Source of the DNA: Gadus chalcogrammus
Taxonomy: Eukaryota; Chordata; Actinopteri; Gadiformes; Gadidae
Length of the DNA stretch: 64,000 nt
Direction of reading: 5' to 3'
NCBI RefSeq assembly: GCF_026213295.1
Contig: NC_079419.1
Location: forward strand, 26,637,206-26,701,205
Position numbers and translations under genes: made by a program. This document shows positions 10,020 through 20,640 of this stretch, piece by piece. Position 1 is the first letter of the stretch; each line of letters starts with the position of its first letter. The notes beneath the pieces are model-generated. The model had not been told where the DNA came from. It ran no database searches and saw only the letters and a program-made list of their open reading frames with translations.

Positions 10020-11369
10020 ATGAAGGAGATTTTTGATCGACACGCAGAGAGTAGACTGTTTAGTCCGGGGGATCAGGTATTGGCGTTGTTACCAATCCCT
10101 GGCTCACCGTTTCGTGCAAAATTTTCTGGCCCGTATGATATTGTTCGCCAAGTCACGGAACAAGACTATGTAATAGCAACACCAAATCGTAGGAAGTCTT
10201 CTCAACTTTGTCACGTCAATTTGTTAAAACCATATTATTCTCCATCATCCAGGAGTGACGTGACTGTGGATAACGTGGGGTCTGCTGCGCTGGCAGTAGG
10301 GGGTGCAGTGTCGTCTTCTCCTATGGTGGCAGCTGATGGAGAGGATGAAGGTGCCCCTGATGACTGTGTGTTATTGCCACGACTAAAAAATTCCGAAATG
10401 TTAAACAATCTTGATGGCCTGTTGGGCCATATGTCTGAGAAGCAGAGGGAGGAGCTAAAATCATTGATTTTATCTTTTTCGTCTTTATTTTCCGATGTTC
10501 CAACATGCACCAATGTGATGGAGCACGACATAGACATTGGGGATGCTGCGCCGATTAGGCAGCGTTTCTACCGCGTCCCACCAGCCAAACAGAAACTTCT
10601 GGAGACGGAGGTCCAGTATTTGATCGATAATGGGCTGGCAAAACCGTCGTACTCCAGTTGGGCGTCACCGTGCTTGTTGGTAGCAAAACCCGACAACACC
10701 TTTAGATTCTGCACTGATTACCGCAAGGTCAATACGGTAACTAAGCCTGACTCCTTTCCACTTCCTCGGTTAGAAGACTGTATAGACCGTGTGGGGGCTG
10801 CGAAGTACGTTACAAAACTAGATCTTCTTAAAGGGTATTATCAGATCCCACTAACCGCGCGCGCACAGGAGGTATCTGCTTTTGTCACTCCGTCTGGCTT
10901 ATACACATATAATGTGATGAGTTTTGGGTTGCGTAATGCGCCCTCTAGTTTCCAGCGTCTTATGAATTATGTAACGTCTGGGCTGGAGGGGTGTGCAGTT
11001 TATCTGGACGATGTCGTGACAGTGGGTGATACCTGGGCCTTACATTTGTCAAGATTGGCGGCGTTGTTTGAGAGGCTCCAGGCAGCTAACTTAACGGTCA
11101 ATTTAGCTAAATGTGAATTTGCGAAGGCTACAGTGACCTATCTGGGGAAGGTGGTAGGACAAGGAGAGATACGGCCAGTGCGGGCCAAGGTAATGGCAAT
11201 AGACAATTTTCCACCGCCTGTAACAAAAAAGGAGTTGATGCGCTTTTTAGGCATGATGGGATATTATCGAAGTTTCTGTTTTAATTTTTCGACAGTGGTT
11301 GCACCCCTCACAAATTTGTTAAAAGGGAAAGCTCAGTTCGTCTGGACTGATGAGTGCCAAGGGGCTTTT
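10020..11369 (+). pseudogene. pol: Gypsy pol: integrase C-terminus then reverse transcriptase
   Basis: The first 80 or so codons are an integrase tail with the GPY/F-type module (FSPGDQVLALLPIPGSP, FSGPYDIVRQV) and the linker SQLCHVNLLKPYY. After an acidic linker comes the RT: ENMEHDID-like start at about residue 165, SYSSWASPCLLVAKPD, FCTDYRKVN, KLDLLKGYYQIPL, FGLRNAPSSFQRLMN and the catalytic YLDD at about residue 329, then the thumb FLGMMGYYR. The open frame runs to 11540, but homology ends near 11369 where a small deletion shifts to the frame of 11372-11806. The initial ATG is only the first one after the deletion junction. Confidence 0.88.
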
Positions 11370-11371
11370 GA

Positions 11372-11806
11372 TTGCTTAGCACTGCACCGGTCCTGGCGGC
11401 TCCCCAGCTTGACCGTCCATTTAAAATCCAGGTGGATGCCAGCCAGGTCGGGGCTGGCGCAGTGCTTTTACAAACAGATGATCAGGAAGTCGATCGTCCA
11501 GTGTCTTATTTTTCAAGAAAATTCAATCAACATCAGTTGAATTACTCAACGATTGAAAAAGAGGCGCTGGCCCTTGTGTGGGCTCTGCAGCACTTCAATG
11601 TGTATGTAGGGGGAGGGGTGGTTCCTGTGGTTGTCTTTTCGGATCACAATCCATTGACCTTTCTGCACCAATTACAGAATCCAAATCAGCGCCTGATGCG
11701 TTGGGCGTTGTTTTTACAACCCTACAATCTACAAATTCGCCACATTAAAGGCGTGGACAATGTAATGGCAGATGCTTTGTCTCGCGCTCCGGATGGGGTG
11801 CGATAA
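11372..11806 (+). pseudogene. pol: Gypsy pol: RNase H domain (frameshifted from RT)
   Basis: 144 codons with the RNase H core: FKIQVDASQVGAGAVL (first catalytic Asp), SYFSRKF, IEKEALALVWALQHF (Glu), VVFSDHNPLTFL (Asp) and VMADALSRAP (last Asp). All four acids are present. The frame follows the RT after a deletion of several bases near 11370, so RT and RNase H could not be made as one protein. The frame ends at a stop 300 bp before the 3' LTR. Confidence 0.88.
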
Positions 11807-12105
11807 GTGATTATGTGCATACCTTCACTAATTTCTCTCCTCTCTTGTCTCTATGCCCCTGTCCCTTTTAGATTACTTTTTCAGGGCCCGGAATTGCTGT
11901 GGGTCAGGAGGTTGGGTGACTGATTGTGCGTGAGGAGTGGTGAGAGTGTGTGTATGGGGGGGGGTTCTAGTTGATCCGGTAGCAGTGTTGATGTAACTGG
12001 TGTTGGTTGAGGGGAAGGGTAGTGCTGATGTGGTTGGGTTTTGTTTTTTTGAATACCATAAGTGCAGAATCCCACTTAGGTGGGCTTCTGTCTTAAGGGG
12101 GGGGA

Positions 12106-12495
12106 TGTGACGACCCTGGTGAGTCTTTGACTCCACCCTTGCTTTGACTCCACCCTGGCTGTTTGGTTTGCCTGTTCTCTCTCTCTCTCTTAATAGGTGA
12201 TGCAGTTCAGGTGTGCCTGTGTTGGCAGCAGGTTAAAAGCCTGCTTTCACAACAGTCAAGAGGCTCCTTCCTCCCGGCGTGTTGGTTTTCGTTGTCCTTT
12301 GTTTTGTTACACACAGACTGACTTTTGCATGACACTTTGGGTTACTTTACATTGAACTGATTTACACCACACTTCTTTATCTTTATTCTAGTTAATTATA
12401 TACTAAATTATCTTCTTACTATAATAAACTCTTATTATTGTAAAACGGCGTGGTCTCCCCCATTTCATGTTGCATGCTAGAGCCAGCATGTGACA
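12106..12495 (+). repeat. 3' LTR of the Gmr1-like element
   Basis: Starts TGTGACGACC directly after the polypurine tract GGGGGGGGA and ends CATGTGACA. It contains an AATAAA polyadenylation signal at about 12423. Only the first bases of the matching 5' LTR remain, at 9999. Confidence 0.85.
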
Positions 12496-12591
12496 ATATG
12501 CAAACTCGAGTTTGCCTGTCCACCAACCGAGTTTATTTGTAACGAGGAGTACTCGAGTAATCGATTCCTCACGGCCATCCCTACTGGGTAC

Positions 12592-13408
12592 CCTTATGTA
12601 AGCTATTCATCCATTCAACGCTGCATTACAATATGCCCTACAGTGTATTGTCAGGTGTTGAAAATCCTATTCAAACAATAAAAGTTGGAAACTTTTAATG
12701 CATTTACAATTTGACTGGAACTACTTAGCAGGTAGTTTTTTTTATGCGTTTAAGATAACTGTGATAAAGCCAGGACCAAAATTCTTTTTTTATTTTGTTT
12801 ATATATCAAATGACAAAAAATCCTCACATGGATTTTAGGATATCTGCTTTTATGACCTGGGAAATCAAAATATACTATCCATGGCCTTAAAAACCCTATT
12901 TTCGCCATGATTTCCAGGTAAAATGACCCATAAATCTGGCCAGGAACAATTTATAAATAAATCCATGTGTAGATGTCTTCATAACAATGCTATGTGTGAA
13001 ACTGGGAAGTGTGGTGTACCTAGGTTCTACATAGGCTGAGAAATGTGCACCTAAAAATGGAAAAACACTCATTCTGAGAAAACGGCATTTAAAGATTTAT
13101 ATAGGGGATTTTCATACATTTATACAGCAAAAATCTACTAGAACGCAAAATAAAGGCTCAAGCTCTTAGTCATAACAGTTTTGAATATATAAAGAACATT
13201 TAAATAAATAATTTAATAACATGGCAGCCATAGAAAGCCAACAACTGCTGTAACAGGCTGGTTAATTATACGGTATTGTGCAGGTGAATAAGGTAAGATT
13301 TGAACTTATACATACTGTATCATCATGAACCAGTTCATAACTTAAATCAAAATGATTACACAAAACATGCAATTCATTTTTTAATCTAGTTTAAGTAGGC
13401 TATGGTAA
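12592..13408. other. Interrupted repeat arm and AT-rich sequence, no gene
   Basis: 12592-12670 continues the repeat broken by the BED-hAT and is the inverted partner of about 18410-18490. A short dispersed phrase at 12717-12765 (GGAACTACTTAGCAGGTAG) recurs inverted at about 3530-3580. The rest is AT-rich and I see no coding or TIR signal. Confidence 0.5.
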
Positions 13409-14297
13409 TTAATTGATTTGCATATACAGAACATTGGGCCTACATTTCCATCCCTGCACCATATGTCGCCCCTCTTCCTGTTCTTGCTGGTGCCTTTTCA
13501 CTTTTCTTTCATTGCTCTCATGTTTTCTCTTTCCCTTTGTTTGAGGAGACAGGATGGCATTTGCCTTGGTGACCCTCAGCATGTCAGCTTCCCTGATGGT
13601 GTTTAGGGTGATTGTTGTGCTCTCCAGCCACAGGTTGGCCATCACATTAAGGATGGCTGACGCACCCTCATTAAAAGATGATATGGCCATGCTTACAGCC
13701 GCCTCCACTCTGTTTCTCCCACAAACACTGTTTTTGGGCAGCGAGCCCATATAACTGAATTGAGGCACTCATTGTTATTTTGTGTGCCCCCATGCTGCAT
13801 TTTTTGCAGGAGACTGTCACTTGACGTTCGGTGATAAATGGGCACAAGTGTCTGACCCACTTCCCGGGACAAATGGTTTTTTGAGTGAAGCGAGTGGCTG
13901 TCAGGGGTCTCTCCGTTGTCTTCCGCCCTCCTAAAGAAGCACCACTGGGGGTTGCATCTGTTGTGCAATGGCACTTCGTCAGTAGACATGCAATGGAGCA
14001 GGCCCGCCCATATCTCCGACTTCATGCCCTCAATGTTTCCCTGATTATTTAGAATGGCCCCCCTGTAAAAATTTTGTAGAGATTTGCACTCTTTGCCGTG
14101 AGTTTCCCTGATCCCTTGCCACCCAATTTTTTGCCTACACTTATTTCTGAGTGCAGTGCCCATTCTTTTGTGAGCATGGTTAATGCACTCGAGTTTGGTG
14201 ACCTCCTGACCCGGGTAGGGCTTCAGCTCTACTACCTGCCGGAATGCTGAGCTATCTCCATCCGACAGCATCTCCGTGTACCTGAGCTGATGACGGC

Positions 14298-14710
14298 TCA
14301 CTGACCTACCCACATCCTTTTGGCAGCCTCCTGCTCCATGGCCTTGCTGGAGCCAGCAAAGTTTTTAGCGCAGTCAGCCTTGTGGCCTTCTTTCCAGCTG
14401 TCAAACTCCTCCTCACTGATTTCTCCTGCTTTCAACACACTGTTCTTACAGGCGCATGCATGGCAGTAAGATGACAGGATCTCGTAATCTATAACGAGAC
14501 CTGTCAGGATGTCAATGCAGACACCCACACCGTAGTGTGAGGTGAAGCCTCGCTTCTGCCAGGTCCCATCGAAGGAGACCCCAATGTCTATCACAGCATC
14601 CGTATCCTGCCTCAGTGACTCAGCCACCTCCGGATCCATATCTGCATACGCCTGCCTGATGCTCTCCCTGGCCTTGTGCAAGGACCCTAGTCCCCTCTCA
14701 ATTTCTGCCA
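14298..14710 (-). pseudogene. MULE transposase catalytic exon
   Basis: Exon after the 298-nt intron. The first codon is completed across the junction (G|TG), giving a continuous KRVTVAEIE-type reading. It contains SFDGTWQKRG, whose Asp is the likely first catalytic acid, and the cysteine cluster YCHACACKNS. It ends in a frameshift at about 14300 into the frame of 13693-14313. Confidence 0.72.
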
Positions 14711-15008
14711 CTAAAATTAAAATACACACTGTGTCAACATCTGCTCATTTTATTATGTCCTTTTTTTTATAACATAATCAAAAGAATAACATAATGTATT
14801 ATTAGCCTAATATAATATTATCTGTTGTATGGTGTATTATGTTTACTACTAGTGGTGTAACATAATTATGTTGGATGTGTATTGAGTTAATACCTATCTA
14901 CCATAATGTGTACATTTACCTAATACAGTAGCCTACATATATTTTATTACTAGACCTACATTATTATCATCCAAGTCTGTAATCATTCCTCATCTTTACA
15001 TAGCCTAC
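14711..15008 (-). other. Intron of the MULE transposase gene
   Basis: Minus-strand donor CAG|GTAGGC at 15009/15008 and acceptor TTTTAG|TGG at 14711/14710, with a T-rich tract before the AG. Phase is preserved across the junction, which argues for a genuine intron. Confidence 0.6.
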
Positions 15009-15545
15009 CTGTAACTCTTTTGTCATGTCGCTGGTACGTTTTCAAATGAAGGGAAGGGATCCCCAAAACCTTGCTGATCTTTTCAGCGCAGCATAACCCA
15101 AGCCCAACTCGTGTGCCAACAGCACCATTCGCACATTTACGTCAAAGGCGACGTCTCCGCGGGTCTCACTTTGCAGTCGTGTGGATGTATACACGCTTCG
15201 CCGATACCCACCCTCAGCTTTACAACGGTTGCACTCCAGAATCAGGCTACTGCAAAAGCCCTGGTTTTTTGATCAATGTTTATTGACAGATCCGATTCGG
15301 CACAGTTAGGACACAGAAGATCATTTATCATCTCATTTAGACGAGAGACATGGACAATCAACCACTGCTGTGTCGCGCAGTCAGTGGCACCCTCTATCAC
15401 CTCACGGTTAGTAAACAACTTACGACCGGACGCGCTGTTCACTGGAGGGTTATGAGGCAATTCGGCCGGCTGATATATTCTCGTGGATCTTGCTAGACCC
15501 ATTTGTGTCTTTCTTTTAGCGGACAATTTAGTAAGACGAGGCATT

Positions 15546-16025
15546 TCTAAAGTTCCCGCGGCCAGCTAACACGGAAATGTCAAAAAGACAACACGTGAGG
15601 CACTGAGCGAATCACGTTAGCAGAAAAGCGCCGTCAGCCAATGAATCGACTTTAGTTCTTTAGGACGAAATGGATGCCGCGGCTGAACTAAATCAGTGAA
15701 ACAGACACATAAATGTGTAATTTTGACGTTTTCTTTACGGTAGTATGAAAGATATTAAGTAATTTGTGGCTTGTTTTGCAAAACGGTGTTGGAAACACCA
15801 GGGTATTGGCTCGGGATATGTAATACTAATACACACGGGACAAAGAACAGTGTTGGCAATTTAACACTTATCTTGACATCAACAAAGTTTACCAGACAAA
15901 CAATGCCAGACTGTAAAGGGGGTACGAAATGAAACGAGGGACTGAGCATCTTCCTTTTGAAGACGAGCAAGGGCTGCTGGTAGCATATGTTATGCTGCAT
16001 TAAAAAAAGAAAAAAAAAACAAGCC
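15546..16025. other. Non-coding stretch between MULE and palindrome
   Basis: No domain seen. It contains AGCCAATGAATCG-type sequence and a poly-purine run near 16003-16020. The region just right of 15545 would be the MULE promoter and 5' terminal repeat, but no matching right-hand inverted end was recognised. Confidence 0.35.
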
Positions 16026-16459
16026 CCCAGAGGAGAATTGCATCTGCCAAATCCTGACCACCAGTAAACACTTGCGAAGGACCAATGTAGACTTCACTCG
16101 TTACAACATCATAAGCAAATTGCCCGCAAATAAAATCCCCTACAATGTAGGATAATCACACAGGTTATGCGAGAACATATTTATGTCAGTATAGGCCTAC
16201 CAGGCTCCAAGTCGTCACATATCTCAATCAGACAAAACAACCATAACCACATTGACATAGCAATCGCACCGTGTGTAGCTGCTACTAGCTGCAATCTATA
16301 TATACAATGCATACTATCTGGAGCACCAACCAGAATCAGATCACAATCGCTTGGGACCGTGGATAACCTTTGGCCAGGTCATCACGAGCAAACAGAACCA
16401 GCAGCAAAGTTTACGTAAACAAATTTCTTACCTTATGTACCTTATTTTTCGCGAGAGAA

Positions 16460-16760
16460 AACCGGCGACAAGTTTTGATTTGTCGCGCCACACTTTCGCC
16501 GTGCACAGGCCAGCGTGTTCACGAGGATTTGTGGCGCGACAAATTCGCTCAAAGTTTAAATATTTCAACTTTGACACGAATTTCGCGTTATGACAGCCAA
16601 TCAGCGTTCAACAGCGTGGCCACTGAGTGACATGTGTAACGTAACAGCCAATCAGCGTTCAACCGTCAAACTCAGTGCAGTGCAGTCTCCATGCTGCAGT
16701 GAACTGCAGCATGGAGGAGAAAGTGATTGTTGCCGTTTGCGACTCTCGGAGCTCTATATA
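16460..16760 (+). repeat. Dispersed TIR-element body (second copy 43797-44010)
   Basis: Shares GCGAGAGAAAACCGGCGACA, AGCCAATCAGCGTTCAAC, CTGCAGCATGGAGGAGAAAG and GAGCTCTATATATAAT with 43797-44010. The end-like phrase TTTTGGTGTGAACGC at about 17275 and GCGTTCACACCAAA at 43727 look like the two inverted termini of this family. Confidence 0.65.
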
Positions 16761-16918
16761 TAATGGTATATAATATAATATAATTGTATAGATAATATCA
16801 CGGCCAAAAGCTCAGTGCGCCTCCGGATGGCCGTAGCGCGTGGAGCTCTCATAGGGATTGGGCTTCTCGGGGTTTGTTTACCGGCATTGCTATGGGTTCC
16901 GGTCTTGTGTGTTCCAAC

Positions 16919-17124
16919 CATAGGCGTCGATTACGGGGGGGACGGGGGGGACATGTCCCCCCCACTATTTGAAATACGAATTTTGTCCCCACCAGTTTTA
17001 AAAATGTGCAAACCAATTGCGACTGAAAAAATCCCCACATACTCAACCGAAATCGTCGAGTCTAAAATCATGCGATAGGCGCGCTCAAAGACATAATTTA
17101 TTAGATAGGCCTACCTAATAAACC
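16919..17124 (+). repeat. CATAGGCGTCGATTAC repeat unit at the palindrome centre
   Basis: Contains a G-run/C-run block (GGGGGGGACATGTCCCCCC) and ends CCTAATAAACC. The inverted copy is 18555-18764 (reads TTTATTAGGTAGGCCTATC ... CGACGCCTATG). Short TIR-element terminus; the superfamily is not established. Confidence 0.65.
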
Positions 17125-17850
17125 GTTGGAACACACAAGACCGGAACCCATAGCAACGCCGGTAAACAAACCCCGACTCTCGAGAAGCCCAATCCCTATG
17201 AGCTCCCCGCGCTACGGCCATCCGGAGGCACACAGAGCTTTTGGCCGTGATATTATATATACAATTATATTATATTTTGGTGTGAACGCACTGGAGAAGT
17301 TTCAAGACAGACAGCCAAAATGTACATTTTTATTCAGAAAATAGCCGGTCCTTTTGCTTCCTATAAAAAGCATGTTTGTGACACTGGATATCGATATGGA
17401 TACGTCATCTAGCCTGCATGTGGAGGGCCACATAAGGTAAGAAATTGGTTTACGTAAACGTTGCTGCTGGTTCTGTTTGCTCGTGAATCGTGATGACCTG
17501 GCCAAAGGTTACCCACGGTCCTAAGCGATTGTGATCTGATTCTGGTTTGTGCTCCAGTTAGTATGCATTGAATATATAGATTGCAGCTAGTAGCAGCTAC
17601 ACACGGTGCGATTGCTATGCCAATGTGGTTATAGTTGGTTTTGTCTGATTGAGATATGTGACGACTTGGAGCCCGGTAGGCCTATCCTGACATAAATATG
17701 TTCTCGCATAACCTGTGTGATTATCCTAAACTGAAGGGGATTTTATTTGCGGACAATTTTCTTATGATGTTGTAACGAGTGAAGGCTACATTGGTCCTTC
17801 GCAAGTGTTTACTGGTGGTCAGGATTTGGCAGATGTAATTCTCCTCTGGG

Positions 17851-18409
17851 TGCTTGGGTGCTTCTAAGTAGGTTGAAGTTCCTTCGTTTTTCCCCATGAA
17901 AGCGAACAGCTGTTGCTCCGTTCCAAATCAGCTGTTCTCTGCCATCTCAGCCCTTACGGGAGCTTTTCAATTCATCCTGGAACGTGCATCTTTTCAGGGA
18001 ATTTGTACAATAAATCCATAACAAATACCGAATATTGATTGTCTTATGTGTCCATATTATATCCATTATATTGACCGGGTATTCCCAAGACGCTCACGCT
18101 CTGCAGGAAGCCAGTCACAGTTGATTGGCGCGGCGCTGTACAGCGAACGTAAACAAACAACTAAGCTAAGGTTTTAAGTATTACTTTTCCTCCAGAGATC
18201 CCGCTAATGTTGTGTTATAAAGTAAAGGGAAACAAGATATCTATTCTTCCTCCACCTCTCTCGCTTCTCTGCTTGGTGTCGCTGACGCTTATAGTTTGCC
18301 TCCCTCCCTCGCTCTGGTAAAGTCACGTATGTGAAAAAAAAAAATAACGAAGCTCCGAATACTGATTTAAGCTTCAAATACTAATTTTCCGAACCAGTAT
18401 TCGAATAAT
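17851..18409. other. Non-coding stretch
   Basis: No gene or complete element recognised. A short CT-rich block lies near 18250-18320. Confidence 0.4.
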
Positions 18410-18764
18410 TTCAACACCTGACAATACACTGTACAGCATATTGTAATGCAGCGTTGAATGGATGAATAGCTTACATAAGGGTACCCAGCACTTTTCAGAC
18501 CACACTCAAGCTTATGGTTATTGTCCCCACCACTTCTAAAAACAAACTGACGCCCTTGGTTCCAACGGTTTATTAGGTAGGCCTATCTAATAAATGATGT
18601 CTTCGTGCGCGCCAATCACATGATTATAGACTCGACGATTTCGCTTCAGTATGTGGGGATTTTTTTCAGTCGCAATTGGTTTGCACATTTTTAAAAGTGG
18701 TGGGGACAAAATTCGTATTTTAAATAGTGGGGGGGACATGTCCCCCCCGTAATCGACGCCTATG
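18410..18764 (-). repeat. Inverted repeat arm with an intact (empty) BED-hAT target site
   Basis: 18410-18550 is the reverse complement of 9120-9196 joined directly to 12592-12670, so it preserves the sequence as it was before the 9197-12583 hAT inserted. 18555-18764 is the inverted copy of 16919-17124. Confidence 0.8.
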
Positions 18765-18773
18765 CACACAGGC

Positions 18774-19542
18774 ATACGCACACGAACACGCACACACAGA
18801 GTCAAGCGCATTCATGCATTCGTATTGAACCGCATTCATGCCAGTGGTGCGCGGGTACACTTATAAACATCTGATTCACCCGCTCCTCCTCTCAACACGG
18901 CTATCAAAGGAAGACCCGAAGCAGGGGGATATTTGGCACTGAGAAGACGGTCGGCGACAGTTTTACAAAAATGTTTAGTATGATATAGGTTTGTGCTCAA
19001 AAACACCTGCCCAAAATTACTGTTAAATCAGAAAAGATAATGTTAGCCCTTATGAACTCAACGTTATTGATATTGAACAAGCCTAAGTCAGCATAGATAA
19101 CGTTGGTAACGCAGCAAACGATGCGATTAATATGAAAAGTTATAGTTGAGATAGGCTACGGTGATGGACTGGGTTACCCCAGTCCGTTCTGCCCGTGATT
19201 TGAATTTGCTCTGCAGCGGGGTCTGGAGAGCAATACATTTCTTACTGTTTCTGATCCGCTTTTACTGGAGCCAATCACCAGGCATTTTTTCCCTCCGGGG
19301 CGTTATTGGCTGGTTTAACACCATGACGACAGGGAAGCGATTGTTGCGATCGAAGCGATCGTTGGTCTGATTGGTTGAAGGACGATTATTATTTTTATTA
19401 TTACATTTATATTATATATTATTATAGTATATATTACATATTATATTATATATTACATTATACTATTGATTTTCCTTTACACAAAAAGTCAAATACAGGA
19501 TTCCCCGTCTACCACTGTCTTTGGGAAACACTTTCAGAGTAA
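18774..19542 (+). repeat. Right part of the outer hAT-like repeat
   Basis: 18880-19170 aligns with 25570-25870 (CCCGCTCCTCCT, GAGAAGACGGTC, CACCTGCCCAAA, CTCAACGTTATTGATATTGAA). It ends in the TIR-like TTTGGGAAACACTT. The ORF at 19161-19370 has no recognisable domain. Confidence 0.6.
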
Positions 19543-20465
19543 AAGAAATACAAGTGAGACAGACCTTATATATATATATATGTGGATCTGACTGGGGATA
19601 GGATAGGTTAATTCACTTGAGGTGGTAAACAGTCTGGTTATGTTTTTAAACTGTTTATTCTCTTGCCAGAAGGACTACTTTATTTTGAGATGTCCCAGGA
19701 ATCCCCATGTTTCTTTCTAAATAACTATCTATAAGTGACTACAATGATTTCATCACTTCTAGACTGAATTTAATTGATGCATTCCATAGTTACCAGTAAA
19801 TATAGCATTAAATATAGATATGTTTACCGGCTAATTAAATAATATCCGGGGCTTTAGCACCGAATAAAATAGCATATAGTGACGCCACTGAAGTAGACCA
19901 TGTAGCATTTATTCAATTATCGCTATAACAAGATCTGTATACTAGAGCGTGCACTGCACAGCCCGCCCCCCCTTCTGAAGTCGAAAGAAATCACCCGATT
20001 AAATTGGTTTAATATTGTATTAATTAAATATTAAAATATAGATTATACATATATATAAATACAAAAATCTTTAGTTATAATATTATAAGTAGACCATGTA
20101 GCTTTTATTCAATTATAGTTATAACAATATATTTAGCCTAGCTATCTGTGCGTTAAAAATCCACTTCCACCAATGTGTAAGTGTGGATCAGGTATAACAT
20201 AACCAGAAAATATTAAAATATTCATAATATAAAGACAAGATATATATATATATATATATACTTACTTACTATCTGACCAGGGGTGTTACGCCCATGTAGT
20301 TATGCCCCTGACCATGGAGCCTTTATTTTTTTGCCGTTATCATTACATCCTTTCTCGTTGTAGCGATACAAATACACAGGGAAAAGGAGAGAGAGGGAGC
20401 CATAGAGAAAGACACTGATGCACTGCGAAGCCAAGTATCTGATGGGCTTAAGAGGGCCTCTCCGT
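19543..20465. other. AT-rich intergenic DNA with a dispersed repeat copy
   Basis: 19922-20098 is the direct copy of the 8603-8740 repeat. A (TA)n tract occurs at about 20241-20261. No gene seen. Confidence 0.5.
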
Positions 20466-20470
20466 GTATA

Positions 20471-20472
<2 letters not shown>

Positions 20473-20531
<59 letters not shown>

Positions 20532-20640
20532 CATACATACATACATACATACATACATACATACATACACACATACACACTCACACACACACTCTCACAC
20601 ACACACACACACAATATGCAATTGTGTCCCCCCACACACA
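20473..20640. repeat. Compound microsatellite (TA)n-(TACA)n-(CA)n
   Basis: About 55 bp of TA, then about 45 bp of ATAC units, then CA/CTCACA repeats. Translated open frames across it (YIYIYI and YVCMYVCM) are artefacts of the repeat. Confidence 0.97.

Larger units (their letters stand above)
9999..12495 (+). mobile_element. Gmr1-like Ty3/gypsy LTR retrotransposon, 5'-deleted
   Basis: The element begins with the first bases of its LTR (TGTGACGA at 9999), then jumps directly to the C-terminal part of integrase. This is followed by reverse transcriptase, RNase H, a G-rich polypurine tract (about 12093-12105) and a full 390-bp 3' LTR (12106-12495). Flanking ATAT at 9995-9998 and 12496-12499 is the target duplication. 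Gag, protease, most of integrase and most of the 5' LTR are deleted. Integrase preceding reverse transcriptase is the diagnostic gene order of the Gmr1 group first described from Atlantic cod. Confidence 0.85.
9197..12583 (-). mobile_element. BED-finger hAT element carrying a gypsy insertion
   Basis: The ends are TAGGGATGGGCACGAG and (inverted) TAGGGATGGCCGTGAG. The 8-bp duplication CTGGGTAC is exact at 9189-9196 and 12584-12591. The unoccupied site is present in the window: the reverse complement of about 18470-18500 reads AGTGCTGGGTACCCTTATG with a single copy of the octamer. Subterminal CTCGAGT/ACTCGAG motifs occur at both ends. Transposase content is limited to a BED zinc finger (9620-9838). 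A Gmr1-like LTR element is inserted at 9999-12495. Confidence 0.92.
13409..15544 (-). pseudogene. Mutator-like (MULE) transposase, intron-containing, frameshifted
   Basis: Minus-strand pieces together cover most of a Mutator-type transposase of the kind common in cnidarians and arthropods. The N-terminal piece (15544-15242) begins MPRLTKLSAKRKTQMGLA and includes a Cys pair (LLCPNCAES). It runs through a cysteine pair LECNRCKAEGG and FDVNVRMVLLAHELGLGY after a frameshift. An intron (15008-14711) follows, with GT and AG borders in matching phase. The catalytic region has DIGVSFDGTWQKRGFTSHYG, GLVIDYEILSSYCHAC, GSSKAMEQEAAKRMW, then after another frameshift TEMLSDGDSSAF and LECINHAHKRMGTALRN. 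The last piece is Lys/Arg rich. At least three frameshifts make it inactive. Terminal inverted repeats were not located. Confidence 0.75.
16026..17850. repeat. 1.8-kb imperfect palindrome (two nested inverted repeats)
   Basis: The outer arms 16026-16437 and 17431-17850 are reverse complements over about 415 bp with scattered differences (shared AGAGGAGAATTGCATCTGCC and GGCCAGGTCATCACGAGCAA-like phrases). The inner arms 16760-16918 and 17125-17275 form a second pair (GGCCAAAAGCTC, CTCCGGATGGCCGTAGCGCG). The centre, 16919-17124, is a unit starting CATAGGCGTCGATTACGGGG that is itself repeated inverted at 18555-18764. The 16440-16760 segment matches 43797-44000. The layout suggests TIR elements inserted near each other's ends. 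Confidence 0.75.
8957..19542. mobile_element. Outer hAT-like TIR element of the second nest (proposed)
   Basis: The left end AGTGTTTCCCATACATAGACC (about 8958) and the right end TTTGGGAAACACTT (about 19529-19542) are inverted. They are close to the ends of the 1.8-kb element at 24927-26752. Internal segments 8958-9119 and 18774-19170 align with the left and middle parts of that element, for example CTCAACGTTATTGATATTGAA. Flanks TCAAGTAA and TCAGAGTAA could be a degraded 8-bp duplication. About 9.6 kb of other elements separates the halves. The outer boundary is an inference. Confidence 0.5.

Noticed and set aside
10235..10537. 100-codon minus-strand ORF
   Set aside because: Antisense to the gypsy pol linker and RT start.
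15071..15286. 71-codon plus-strand ORF
   Set aside because: Antisense shadow of the MULE transposase N-terminal region.
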